Positions 24,401 through 35,339 of a DNA stretch of 64,000 nt are shown in pieces. Numbering within the stretch: the stretch's first letter is position 1; each line of letters begins with the position of its first letter. The DNA comes from Paracyclopina nana (lineage: Eukaryota > Arthropoda > Copepoda > Cyclopoida > Cyclopettidae): the NCBI GenBank assembly GCA_019096065.1, contig JAGUCH010000002.1, positions 17,434,501-17,498,500 of the forward strand. The letters run 5' to 3'. The notes below the pieces were generated by a model, which was given only the letters and a program-made list of their open reading frames with translations, made no database searches and had not been told where the DNA came from. Made by a program: the position numbers and the translations under genes.

Positions 24401-27241
24401 CCTCCCCGTTTGGCCAAGCAGAAGGAGCAAAACCGCTTCTCGGGCGGTGCCCATGTCAACCATGGCGATGCTTGGGGAGCTGCGCCCAATGCCGAGGTGG
24501 ACATCCCCCCTCCGGTTGGCGGAGGAGTCCCGTGGGACCATCAGGTGTTGTCCCATGCTCCGTATGGCCTGTCGAGCATCCAGCAGCAGCAGGTCAACAT
24601 TGAGTTTGACCGGGCCATGCTGATGCATCGGTTCCGGAACAATGATGATGGCTCCGCTGCCGACTCGCTGACCTCAGGACTGTCCTCTAAAAATATGGGA
24701 GATGCATTTGCCGCCGCCTCTTCGGAATCTCGCGAGAACGCCGTGCAGACGATTATCTTTGAAAACACAAATTTCAAGGGTCGGCCACCTCCACCTCCCT
24801 CCTCCGCCTCTGCTGGTGAGGGAGACAAGCTCATGTTCAAGCTGTCAGCCGCCAATGCGGAGAAGGCTGGCCTCGGCTTTGGTCAGGCCAAAGTGGAGGA
24901 TGACCTCAAGCTCGACTTCACATTTGAAACCGATGACATTTCGGGGCATGGTGATGACAAGGCGGAGAAGGCGACGAGGGTTGTTGTTCCTGCCTCCTCG
25001 GGAGTCTCCTCTGTGTCCTCCGTATCTCAGCCCGCTTCGGCTGAAGACCTCAACATGAAAATCGCCTCGGTGAAGAAGGTCTGGGAGACGCTGCCCTCCA
25101 TGTCCCCAGTCCCAGTTGTGGGAGCGGATTTCTCCTCGGAGGAGAAAAGTTTCGAGCAAAACAATGGCTTTATTGACAAGGACTCGAATGGGCCAAGCAA
25201 CTTGGGGAAGGTGCGACCCCAAGGCCCGCCGCAAGGTCCCCAGCAGCAGCAGCAGTCATCTCACCACCATCAGGCGCAGCAGCCTCTGCAGCAGCAGGTG
25301 CATCTGCAGCAGCACCAAGTGGTGCAGCAGCAGTTGCAGCATGTCCACCAAAGCCTGCTCCACCAACAGCAAGCCTCGGGTCTGGATGACCGCATGATGG
25401 GCCGAGGAGGCAACAACATCAACTACAACCGCCTCCTTGGGAGCAGCGGGCTGGCCAATCTGCAATCTCCGCCTTCCATTCTTGGACAGCAGCCTTCGCT
25501 GTATCAAGCATTCCAGATCGACCCTAGCCGCGGTGTGACGAACCAACTGTACTCCTACCCTCCAACCGGAATGGGCGGTCAGTCCTTGATCATGCCTCCC
25601 TCGGGAGGAGCAGGCTCGGGCATGAGTGGCAACGGGGGAGGGGGCAACTCGGACATATTCGCCTCCAACAACCAGTTTGGCCGCCAGTTCACCGGTCCCC
25701 CTCCCAATGCCAGCCAGCCATCGACAGTGGCAGGCCTCATGTCCGGATCGATGTCTAATGCGATGAAGCAGTCGGTGGTCACTTCGGGCATCGGTCCCAT
25801 TGGCACCAAGATGAATGCTTACCAGCAGCAGCAACAGCAGCAAAGCGGCTTGGGCGGATCCGGGACGTCTCCCCTGCTCATCCAGTACGATGGTGGTGCT
25901 TTTGGAGCCATGCAGAGGAGCGCTGCTGGCCAGACAGCCTTTTACCAAGCGTTGGCCTCGTCGTCGCGACAAAACAATTTTGGCATGTATCCCAACCAGC
26001 AGAGTTTGGTGCAGCAGCAGATGATGCGAAACGCTGTGCCCATCGGGGGGAACCCGTATGCGATGAAGCCAGATGTGTCCAAGTCGAGCGGAGGCCAACC
26101 GCACCAGCAGCGGAATGATCCCTATGGTAACCTCCAGGCTCGTCAATTTGCCAACAATGGTCCTCAGCAACAGCAACAGCAGCATCAACAACAGCAGCAG
26201 CAGCAAGCAGCGGTGAAGGCCACAGCTGTGTCGATGGCTTCGATGTCTTTAAGGGTAGGTTCCAGTGCCGCAACTAATGGCAACAATGTGCCCGCTTCTT
26301 CTACGGCCGCTGCTGTTCAACCCAGCACCTCTTATAGCCCTACCCCCATTCAGCGACCCCCCGGGGGCAAAGGTAACCAGTTCACCGACAAGTAGCAAGC
26401 GTGTGTTGATTCCTTGACTTTTCAGTGGTTGAAATGCTTGTACACATTGAGCCTGAGGGGTAGTGACTCACCCCGACAAAATTCCCCCATCAGAAGTATG
26501 CATTTTTTCTGAAATTGTATGTCCATGGGGATCATTTGGTAGGGATTTGAAATTCCTGGCCTAGCGCTTCCCATAACATAAAATTTCAAAAAATGCGTAG
26601 CTCAGCCTTAGTTTTTTTTCTGCCATTCTGCGTAAAATTGACTCCCTCTGTAATCAAAAGATCAGACTTAAAATACTGTATGCTAAAATCACTAGAGTCA
26701 ACAGGGAAGGAGACCAATTTACAGCCAAGTCGATCCTATTTGCGATGATAAGTATGAGCTTTTGAACCTGAGTATTTTAGAGACTTGCTTATGAAGTAAA
26801 GAAATTAGATATTGGATTTTTGTAGCTAGTTGTTGCTATGAACCACCGCTAAAATTAAAGTTGAAGGCGTTGAAGAGGTTTTCGAAAATTTTGCGTTATG
26901 GGAAGTGCTCGGCCAGGATTTTGAAATCACTTCCAAACGAAATCCAAGGGACATACGATTTCAGAAAATATGCATATTTTTGATGGGGAATTTTGTCGGG
27001 GTTAGTCACTACCCCTCAGGCTCAATGCGAAGAAGCATTTCAACCATTGAAAAATCAAGGAATCGACACAAGTTTCCTGCTGATCCATAACGAATTTCGA
27101 TGAAACTTTCTCCCATTCCTATGTTAAGGTTTATGTATATTTTCAGGAAAACAAGTGTTGAGCTCGGACGCTTCTGACGAAGCTCCTGTCACCATCGACT
27201 CCGGCCTGAAAGAGGCCAAGATGGACGAGAATGACGAGTAA
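21417..27241 (+). CDS. PRRC2: PRRC2/BAT2 family protein (nocte-like), 4 exons, 1634 aa
   Basis: PRRC2 proteins are large disordered cytoplasmic proteins linked to stress granules and translation initiation; the fly relative is nocte. Exons: 21417-21488, 21546-22525, 22615-26372, 27147-27241, totalling 1635 codons with the stop and consistent phases. The BAT2 N-terminal signature is clear (KKFQSLNINNLYQGSALKPL, HGLQSLGKVPTARR, PANLPSLKAEHSGNDP, NLVPS). Then come Gly/Ser/Gln/Arg-rich stretches, basic-acidic KEQ-rich segments (about residues 400-800) and polyQ/H tracts near the C-terminus (around 25240-25380 and 26165-26210). The last exon adds 31 residues ending EAKMDENDE. A long open frame at 22710-24023 in another phase is a compositional shadow. 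Intron 3 is almost filled by a foldback element. Confidence 0.9.
26401..27073. mobile_element. Foldback element filling PRRC2 intron 3
   Basis: The left arm (GTGTTGATTCCTTGA, GGTTGAAATGC, CATTGAGCCTGAGGGG) is the inverted counterpart of the right arm (CCCCTCAGGCTCAATG, GCATTTCAACC, TCAAGGAATCGACAC). Arms extend over about 100 bp and further inward (GACAAAATTCCCC / GGGGAATTTTGTC; CTTCCCATAACATAAAATT / GCGTTATGGGAAG). It takes up about 673 of the 774 intron bases. A relative is at 42292-42898. Confidence 0.75.
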
Positions 27242-27825
27242 GATTTCCGTTTTAGAAAAAAGAAAGAAAAAAAAACGTGTGCACAGCTCAGAACATTGCA
27301 AGCAGTGAGCAAAGAAAAAGAATTGGATGCTTCAGCAAAATAATCATCAAATAATCACCATAATTAGCGAAGAACAGTGACATCCTCAAGCATTGTGTCG
27401 AGGATCTTCTTAAGTGTTTGGGTGAGCTTGACCAGCCACCTTTGTACATTGATGACTCTTACTACTACTACTACTACGAATTAACGGCAAAATCTCGTGC
27501 CTTTGTCATCATCATCAAGATTGAAATCGAGGCAAAGATGGACGAATTATTCCAGCAGTGCTTACAAAGAAGTAGATGAAGACTTTGTCACGATGATGAG
27601 TGTTTATTAAGGGATTTGCATCATTGCTCGCGGGAGGAGCCGTTAACCATTGACAATTAGCCGTTTATGTTTCTCTTTTTCAACTAAAAAAACCACAGTC
27701 GAACGATACAAGAATGATTAAAACACCAAATACATGTTGCCCCTCTTCTTGCTCTCATCTTGGCGTTTTCGCGGCGTGCGCGGCTGGAAACGCCTGGAAA
27801 CGTCTGGCAGCGCCGCGCCCCGTTG
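27242..27825. other. PRRC2 3' flank
   Basis: 3' untranslated/intergenic DNA with a short TAC trinucleotide run (27461-27477). Around 27505-27550 the string GAGGCAAAGATGGACGA resembles the end of the PRRC2 last exon (GAGGCCAAGATGGACGA), possibly a decayed tail copy, but the match is short. Confidence 0.35.
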
Positions 27826-28244
27826 CAGCGTGACCAGATGCGGCTATTTATAGCCAAAGTGGCTGTTTTTGACCCAATTCAGGCCGAATGGCCATAGCCT
27901 TTTGTGGCTTTTTTTGAAAAGCCCGAAAATTGGAATTTTTTGCTTAATAAACGCTAGAAAATCATCAAAAAAGCAAAGCGTTAAAGATTGGCTGACTTTT
28001 TTAATAAATCTTTTGCCACCTAATTAAGAAGAAAATCATAATGTAAACCTTGCTTTCATCACGGCTAATCCCAAAAATTGAATTTAATTTTCATAATAAA
28101 TATTGGTTATGGTGAAAATTCCTAAAATTGCGGATATTTTTTGCCTATTTGTGGTTAAATTGAGTCATTTTTCTTAGATAGCCAAAATTAGCTATTTTTG
28201 GGAAAAATCTGGCTACAACCCGCTCAAATTTTCTGGTCACCCTG
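27826..28244. mobile_element. hAT-like MITE, 419 bp, with 8-bp target duplication
   Basis: Starts CAGCGTGACCAGATG and ends TTCTGGTCACCCTG. It is flanked by the perfect 8-bp direct repeat CCCCGTTG (27818-27825 and 28245-28252), diagnostic of hAT-type insertion. It is the same family, inverted, as the trio at 14230-15528. Confidence 0.85.
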
Positions 28245-28262
28245 CCCCGTTGTTGCCTCTCA

Positions 28263-28486
28263 CAGTGCTGCCAGATGCGACGGTTGTTTTTATGGCAAAA
28301 GTCGGCTTTTTTACCGAATTTGCGGCATTTTTTCAGATTCTTGACTAGGTTGCAAAAACTCTGCGGCGTTTTAATGGAAATAAATGTGCCGAAACCCGGC
28401 TGTTTTTGGCCAAATCGATTACGCCGATCCCGGCAATTTTGGCCCAAAGAGCGGCGTGTTTTCACGTTTAAAATCTGGCAGCGCTG
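28263..28486. mobile_element. Short TIR element in the RANBP3 5' flank
   Basis: Begins CAGTGCTGCCAGATGCGACG and ends AAATCTGGCAGCGCTG, giving inverted ends CAGYGCTGCCAGA. It ends 90 bp before the RANBP3 start codon, so it overlaps the likely promoter or 5' untranslated region. No convincing target duplication was found. Confidence 0.5.
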
Positions 28487-28576
28487 CTCGTTGTTGTTTC
28501 TCGCGAAATCAAAACAAAGCGACGTACGGCAGCTGAAGGTTCGAGTCGACAGTTTCTTCTCTCAAACCCCGACAAA

Positions 28577-30917
28577 ATGTCCGCTTCCAAGCCGAATGAG
28601 TCGAATGAGGCCGCCGCGGCCTCGGCCAGCCTCCGCCGACCCGCGGGCTCCATTTTGGCCCCGTCCAAGTTGTCATTCGGCATTGGAGGCTCGAGTGACA
28701 AGCTGGCGGCGAGCTCGCCGCTCGCGGCCTCGTCAGTGTCCTCGAAGCTCGCATTTCACGGCCTCAAGGCCAGCAAACTCGAGTCTGTCGCCCAAGCGGT
28801 TTGCAAGGCCAAGGACTCGTCGGCCTCTTTGTCAACTCCAACAGCAACAAAAGCGGCCTCGGCGCCTCAAAAGCCGAGCTTCATTCCTTTGGCGAAAGAT
28901 GATCTGGCAAATGAGCAGGGCAAGGACTCGGCTGTCACTGGCGAGGCCAAAGAGGCCTCGGAGGCCGAGTTTGTCTTCGGCGAAAACCTCACGGATCGCG
29001 TGGCCAATTTTGAGCAAGTTGTCAATGGGAGTACAAAATCATCCGAGGCTTCACATTGTTCCGAGGCCTCTCCGAACTTAGAGAAGCCTTCGAAAACAAA
29101 GGCCTCCGAACAGACGACGACATTGACCTCGCCAGAGAAGGTGAAAACGCTGAGCGAGTCCGCGGCCGAGTACGTCGAGTCGAGGAGCAAGAAGGTCGAC
29201 TTCAGCGATGTCGAGCTCATAACCGGTGAAGAGAACGAGGTGAACGCCTTCCAAATGAGTGCCAAGGTGATTCGAGCCAGCCTTTTCTTCAGTACATTTC
29301 TTACTTTGAGCAGATCTTTTTGGTATTACATTCCTTTTTTGAAGATCCCTCCAAGAACCTCGCCAAAGAACTAGGGCGTTCCCATATTGACCGGTCAGTC
29401 AAGTTCAGCTAGGAAGAAAGTTGAGCTTACTTCAGTTCCGTGCTCAGATATTCATCTAGGCAGATCCTAACTTTGCTTAATTTCAAGTAATGCTAGCTGG
29501 TTCGCCAAGTTAAGTTGGGTTGCGGAACTGAATTTGGCTTAAGAAAGTGTTTGCAGATCAGCAAGTGAAGCTTGCTCGATTGAGTAAAGCTAAGTTGGCT
29601 CGTGAGCGGAGGTGATTTTAAATTTGATGGTGCATCAGCATTGCAGTCACCTTAACTTATCTAATACCAACTGAACTTGGCTTGAACAAACTGAACTTAT
29701 CTGTTCAAGTAAGGTTAACGTTTGAGCAAGGTAACCTGACTGAAAATTTGAATATGGGATCGCCCTTAGAAGTTGGCAGAATTAAAGAGCGACTAAACAC
29801 TGCTTACAAGTTGACATAAATCTTCAAGTGGTTGACCAGACCTATATTTTGGCTAATGAGAAATATGGTTAATGCCACGTTGTGTCCCACTGTTGCACAA
29901 TGGAAAATGAATTTTTTGGACGCCTAGTTGCTAATTTTTGTACCTTTTTTTAGCTGTACATTTTCGAAAAGTCCACGTCCTCGTGGCTGGAGCGAGGCCG
30001 CGGCCAGATCCGGCTCAATGACCGGCGGACATCACATCCCAACGAGGAAGACTCACCCATCCTCTCATCCAGACTGATCATGAGAACAGCCGGATCGCTT
30101 CGCGTGATTCTCAACTCGAAGGTGTTTGCGGGCATGACCCTGGAAAAGCCCACGGACAAGAACATACGCCTCACTGCTACTGACGGGGTACGATCTCTGA
30201 ATGATAATCCCATGTTTGCATTTTCAGCCAAGTTACCTTGCTACAACAGTAACCTTACTCAAACAGTTAAGTTGAGCTCGTTCGAGCCTAGTTCAGTTGG
30301 TTTCAGCCAAGTTAAGGTGACTCCAATGCTGACGCGCCAATACATATGTCATCACCTTGGCTTACGAGCTAACTTAGCTTTACTTTATCGAGCAAGCTTC
30401 AGTTGCTAATGTGCCAGCACTTTTTGAAGCAAAGTTCAGTTCCGCAACCTAACTTAACTTGGCAAGCAAGATAACGCTACTTAAAATTAAGCAAAGCTAG
30501 GATCTTCCTCGGTGAATATCTGAGAAGGGAACTGAAGTGAGCTTAACTTTTTCCTGACTTAACTTGACTAACCAGTCAATATGGGAACAAACTGACATCT
30601 TTGAAGTGATCCTTTCAAGTCCAAACGAAGCCAAGAATTCATAAATAGGATTTATTTTGCAGAACGATGGCCTCAAAGTGTTCCTGGTGAGCGGCTCCTC
30701 CAAGGATATCGCCAAGATGTTCCAAGCATTGTTCCGCCGCATAGAAAGCTTAAAGAAAAATGTTGCACCTGAAAGCATTGAGGACGAGGACAACAAAGAC
30801 CTCCAGGCCAACGTTGAGCATGTGGCCCTTCCAGCAAAACGCAAATTAGACGAGACCGAAAAGCAGGAGGACAAAGAATTGCAAAAGCCTCTGGAAAAGG
30901 AGGCCAAAGTGGATTAA
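28577..30917 (+). CDS. RANBP3: Ran-binding protein 3, 3 exons, 392 aa
   Basis: RanBP3 is a nuclear cofactor of CRM1-dependent export that binds Ran-GTP and RCC1. Exons: 28577-29266, 29954-30187, 30663-30917, all phase 0, 393 codons with the stop. The N-terminal ~200 residues are Ser/Ala/Glu-rich with an FVFGENLTDRV-type segment (residues ~133-145). The Ran-binding domain runs from VELITGEENE through KLYIFEKSTSSWLERGRGQI, LIMRTAGSLRVILNSKVF and GLKVFLVSGSSKDIAKMFQA (about residues 215-335). The C-terminus is Lys/Glu-rich. Exon 2, the core of the Ran-binding domain, is flanked by inverted copies of one MITE in introns 1 and 2. It is convergent with MAPK15, and its 3' end is repeated downstream. 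Confidence 0.92.
29372..29768. mobile_element. MITE in RANBP3 intron 1
   Basis: Ends are GGGCGTTCCCATATT and its inverse AATATGGGATCGCCC, flanked by CTA/TTA. The interior is rich in AAGTTAAG/CTTAACTT words. It is inverted relative to the copies at about 30208-30594 and 44247-44640. Confidence 0.7.
30208..30594. mobile_element. MITE in RANBP3 intron 2, inverted to the intron 1 copy
   Basis: Runs from AATCCCATGTTTGCATTTTCAG to CCAGTCAATATGGGAACA and aligns along its length with the reverse complement of 29372-29768 (for example CAGTTCCGCAACCTAACTTA versus TAAGTTGGGTTGCGGAACTG). Confidence 0.7.
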
Positions 30918-32012
30918 GGTTTATTTAGCATTACTTTATTATTTTGCCAAGGCAGTAAAGATTTGTCGGTTTGGATTATCTAGTACAATTTGTGCATTTT
31001 ATTCGTCAATGGGCAGTTGCATGTCGTTGATAAGGGGCAGAATGACTTTGCAGCTAGTCACTTTGTCCTCTATGGCGGCATAGTAGAATTAGGCCACACA
31101 TGGGTGATTGATGGCATCATAAGCGTCAATCAACTATTCAAGAATTTAGTATTTGACTGAAAAATGGATTGAGGTTTATTTGGCTTTATCTTGCCAAGAT
31201 AGTAAAGATTTGTTGGTTTGAATGATCTCATACAATTCCTGTCTGTATTCATCGATGGACATTTGTATGTCATCATCAATGGGCAGAATGACTATGCTGA
31301 ATGTCACTTTGTCCTCAAGGGTGGCATTGCTGAATTTAGACGCATATGGCTGCTTTATAGGATCATTAGCATTTATCCAATCCAGGAAGTGTATAGAGCA
31401 TGTGGCCCTTACAGCAAAACGCATATTTCACAAAACCAACTAGTACAATTAGTACAAGGGCAAAGAATTGCAAAAGCCTCTGGAAAATGAGGCAAAAGTG
31501 GATCAAGGTTTATTCGGCATTGCTTTGTTATTTTGCCGAGACACTAAAGATTTGTCGGTTTGAATGATCTCGTACAATTTCTTTCTTTATTCGTCGATGG
31601 ACAGTTGGATGTCGTTGTCAAGGGGTGGAATGACTTTACGGTGGGTCACTTTGTCCTCAAGGGTGGCATTGTAGAATTTGGCCACATATGGCAATTTTAT
31701 AGGATCATAAGCAAAAAAAGAATTGCAAAAGCCTCTGGAAAATGAGGCAAAAGTGGATCAAGGTTTATTCGGCATTGCTTTGTTATTTTGCCGAGACACT
31801 AAAGATTTGTCGGTTTGAATGATCTCGTACAATTTCTTTCTTTATTCGTCGATGGACAGTTGGATGTCGTCGTCAAGGGGTGGAATGACTTTACGGCGAG
31901 TCACTTTGTCCTCAAGGGTGGCATTGTAGAATTTGGCCACATATGGCTGCTTTATAGGATCATAAGCAAAAAAAGAATTGCAAAAGCCTCTGGAAAATGA
32001 GGAGAAACTGGA
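30918..32012. pseudogene. Array of degenerate RANBP3/MAPK15 3'-end duplicates
   Basis: About four units separate the two convergent stops. Two adjacent 255-bp units start GAATTGCAAAAGCCTCTGG (31466, 31721), followed by the true MAPK15 end at 31976. Each unit joins the last RANBP3 codons (GCAAAAGCCTCTGGAAAA) to the MAPK15 C-terminal tail in antisense (TTGTCGGTTTGAATGATCTC). Two further, more diverged units lie at 30915-31150 and 31165-31460. All have stops or indels. The array is a tandem expansion of the shared 3' junction. Confidence 0.85.
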
Positions 32013-35000
32013 TCAAGGTTTATTTGGCATTGCTTTGTTATTTTGTCGAGACAGTAAAGATTTGTCGGTTTGAATGATCTCGTACAATTTCCTTCTGTAT
32101 TCGTCAATGGACAGTTGGATGTCATCGTCCAGGGGTGGAATGACTTTACGGCGAGTCACTTTGTCCTCGAGGGTGGCATTGTAAAATTTGGCCACATATG
32201 GGTGCTTGATGGCATCGTCGGCGTCGATCCGCTCTTCCGGAATGACTTTGAGCAGCTTCTCAATCAGATCTCTCGCCTCTTTGTCATCCAGGTCTGAGAG
32301 CGGATCCTTGGCATCTTTGCCCTGCTTGGCCTTGCTGGCGCTAATGGCTTTATCGACCAGGCTGGCTGCATAATCGGAGGAAAGGCAAATTGATCGAAAC
32401 TTCTTCAAAGTTGCTGTGTCCTTCACAACTCCGCAAGTGAAGATCTTCTCAATCTAAAAGGAGTTGGACAATACTTTAATTTTTAATAGTGAGCATAATT
32501 TTTAACATCAATTTTCATTGATAATCACATAGTTTCATCTAAAATGATACAAGCTTACTAATAATCAAATAATTTTTTAAATAGAAATGCATTTACCTGG
32601 ACTTTAGATAATCTTATCTAAATTCAGTCAGTGCTTTAGAAAAAGTGTCGAATTAATTGCTGTTGCAAAAAATGTCAGTTTCGAAGGAAAGTCTCTTATA
32701 ATGAAATATTCTTGATGCATAATTTGAACATTTACTGTATTAATAAGCCAGTGGAGGGGCAAACTTTTTCGACAGATGGCGCTTTTTGAGCAAGTACTCT
32801 TGGGAAAACTGTTATGAGCTAAACTTGTCATGTGATTACTATATGAAATTTGATTGACTGATCTGTGGAGCCAGGCATAAAAAATTTGGTTTAAACCATG
32901 AAAAGCATTGGTCATTTGCATGAGACGAACACTGTTTTATGGCTTGAAAGGGGGCCATTTTATAAGTACATTATGTCCTATTAATGAAGTTTTCGGCACA
33001 AGCACTCCAAAAGCCGAACAATTGCCAATTATCGGTCATTAATGTAGCAAAGCCATGTCAAATGTATTTGCTCAAGTTGCCAGGCTAGATGGCGCCGCAA
33101 ATGTAGCAACTGCACGTCTTTATTCCGACTAGCGGCAGCTTTGGCAAGTTTTGGGAGGCCAAAGAATCTAGCAACTTTACGCCTTTGCCTTATTATTGCA
33201 CACCATAAATTACCTGGTCAAGGCTGGAGTTTCCTGGAAAGAGGGGCTTTCCAATGAGCATTTCGCCTAGAATGCATCCAAGGCTCCACAAATCCACGCC
33301 AGTCGTATACTTTTTACAGCCCAGTAAAATCTCGGGGGCTCTGTACCAACGGGTGGCAACGTAGTCGGTCAAGCATGATCCCTGATCATCCTGGTCGAGC
33401 TGCAAATGGGTGAGGGATCTGGCGAGGCCGAAATCCGCAATCTTCACCGTGCACTCCGTGTCCAGGAGGACATTGGAGGGCTTCTGGTCGCGGTGGATGA
33501 CATTGCCCGCGTGCAAGTATCTCGTGGCCGAGAGGAGTTGGTACATGACAAACCTGAGGCTCCAGAGTTACCAACGGAAACGACCAAAGTGGTCGTTTTT
33601 TACTTAGGCCCAATTAGTCTAGTTGGAGTGGTCGTTTCCTTTATATGTTGTTGAAAAATACTGGCCACTTCAAAGTGGTCGTTTTTGGAATGGTTCTATA
33701 TATTGTGGTCGAAAAAGTGGTCATTTTTAGACTGGTCCACTCAATTGTAATTGCAAAGTGGTCGTTATGAATTGCTTTAAAATTGTGGTTCCGAAAGTGG
33801 TCGTTTTCTATCTAAGGCTGTATGTGGGGAGTTTGTCGCAAAAGTGGTCGTTTTTTTATATGTTGTTTAAGATACTTGCCGCAAAAGTGGTCGTTTTTGG
33901 AATGATCCAAAAAATTGTGGTAAGGTAAAAAAAGTGGTCGTTTTAGGAATAGTCCAATAAATTGTTGGTGCAAAGTGGTCGCTTTGGAATGGTTTTGAAA
34001 TTGTGGTCGCAAAAGTGGTCGTTTTTGGAATAGGTCTATGAATTGCAATTGTGGTAAAAAAAGTTGTCATTTTTTAACTAAGGCTGTATTTCGGAAATTT
34101 ATTGCGAAAGTGGTCGTTTTTGTAATGGTACAATATATTGCACTCGAAAAAGTGATCTTTTTTGGAATGGTCCAGTCAATTGTAATTGCAAAGTAGTTGT
34201 ATGGGATCGTTTTAAAATTCTGGTCCCTAAAGTGGTCGTTTTTTATTTGGGTAGGGGGTCGCAAAAGTGGTCGTTTTTTGTTATGCTGTAAAAAAAACTG
34301 GCCAAAAAAGTGGTCATTTTTGAAATGTCCAATAATTTGTGATTCTGGTGGTCGTGCTTGAATTGGTTTTTAAAACTGCTGCCCCAAAAGTGGTCAAAGT
34401 GGTCGTTTTTTGAAATGGCCCTAAAAATTGATTTCACAAAAGTGGCCGTTTTTAGCTGAGGCCGACTTTGGGTTGTTTTTTAAATGGCATGAAAAATTGT
34501 GGCCGCAAAAGTGGTCGTTTCACATATGATCGCATATATCGTGGTTGCAAAAGTGGTCATTTTTGAAATATTATACAAAATTGTGGCCGCAATTTGGCAT
34601 TTTAAAATCGCCCCAAAAATATTGTGGTCGTAAAAGTGGTCTTTTTTTAAGGTGGTCTCGGTGGTCGTTTTGGACCATAACCTAATGGTCTCGGTGGGGA
34701 ATAAGAATTACGTTGATAACTCTGGGCAAACCTCTTGTGGATGTCCTGGAGGATGCCCGGCCTCCGGTGGATGGCTCGTTGGAGGTCAGTGTTCATAAAC
34801 TCGAAAACGAGGTACAAGTCTCGGTGGTTGTCCGCCCGATGCACATTGAGCAATTGCACAATGTTGGGATGATCCCGGAAAGCCTTGAGGAACACAATCT
34901 CGCGGAACGTCCGCTGCGCGTCAGTCCGATTGCGAAATGCATCGAATATCTTCTTCACTGCGACCACTCGTCCGGATCGCTTGCTCTTGGCCTTCCAGAC

Positions 35001-35078
35001 GATGCCATAGGCTCCCCGACCCAACCTCTTGTCCATCTCGTACCGCTTGGCCACATGATCGTCCACTTCACCCAACAT
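32013..35078 (-). CDS. MAPK15: MAP kinase 15 (ERK7/8), 3 exons, about 375 aa
   Basis: ERK7/8 is an atypical, autoactivating MAP kinase acting in secretion, ciliogenesis and autophagy. Exons on the minus strand: 35078-34732 (open upstream to a Met at 35159), 33553-33214, 32453-32013; phases agree. Kinase landmarks: glycine loop [11 protein letters not shown], the lysine of VVAVKK (about residue 42), [11 protein letters not shown] (the Gln is typical of ERK7/8 as I recall), DFGLARS, activation loop [14 protein letters not shown] and [13 protein letters not shown]. The activation motif is TDY rather than the family's TEY. I chose the Met of [14 protein letters not shown] because the residues upstream change freely between two duplicated copies. 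The tail after the kinase domain is short (about 50 residues) compared with mammals. Exon 1 is duplicated upstream. Confidence 0.9.
32743..33194 (+). mobile_element. AGATGGCGC-type MITE in MAPK15 intron 2
   Basis: Starts TAAGCCAGTGGAGGGGC, has AGATGGCGC near both ends and finishes ACGCCTTTGCCTTATT. It carries an extra TTCCGACTAGCGGCAGC block shared only with the copy at 36838-37420. It ends 20 bp from the exon 2 donor. Confidence 0.75.
33590..34670. repeat. AAAGTGGTCGTTTTT repeat in MAPK15 intron 1
   Basis: Imperfect units of about 45-60 bp, each with the core AAAGTGGTCGTTTTT followed by a diverged spacer (often AATTGTGGT). About 20 copies fill intron 1. The same repeat continues on the other side of exon 1 at 35340-36540. 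Confidence 0.75.
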
Positions 35079-35339
35079 GCTGGCATCTTCACCACTGAGC
35101 ATGTTTCCCAGCCAGGTGTTTTGTACATGCGACAAAAAGAAAGCCCAACGACAACTCATGAGTCATTGCGTATAGTGTATGCTTTACTGCAGCAAAACAG
35201 GTATACTATAGTTAGCTTGATCAACGCTGAGCTTGCGGAAAGAACATTGCAAAGGCCTTGCAATTGCCATCATGCTTTTGCAATCTTTTTTTTTGTTAGG
35301 GTTTGTTAAAATATCTGGATTTTGAAAATTGTGGTTGCA

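Noticed and set aside
25256..26206. Minus-strand Leu-rich open frame of 316 codons
   Set aside because: It is antisense of PRRC2 CAG-rich polyglutamine codons.
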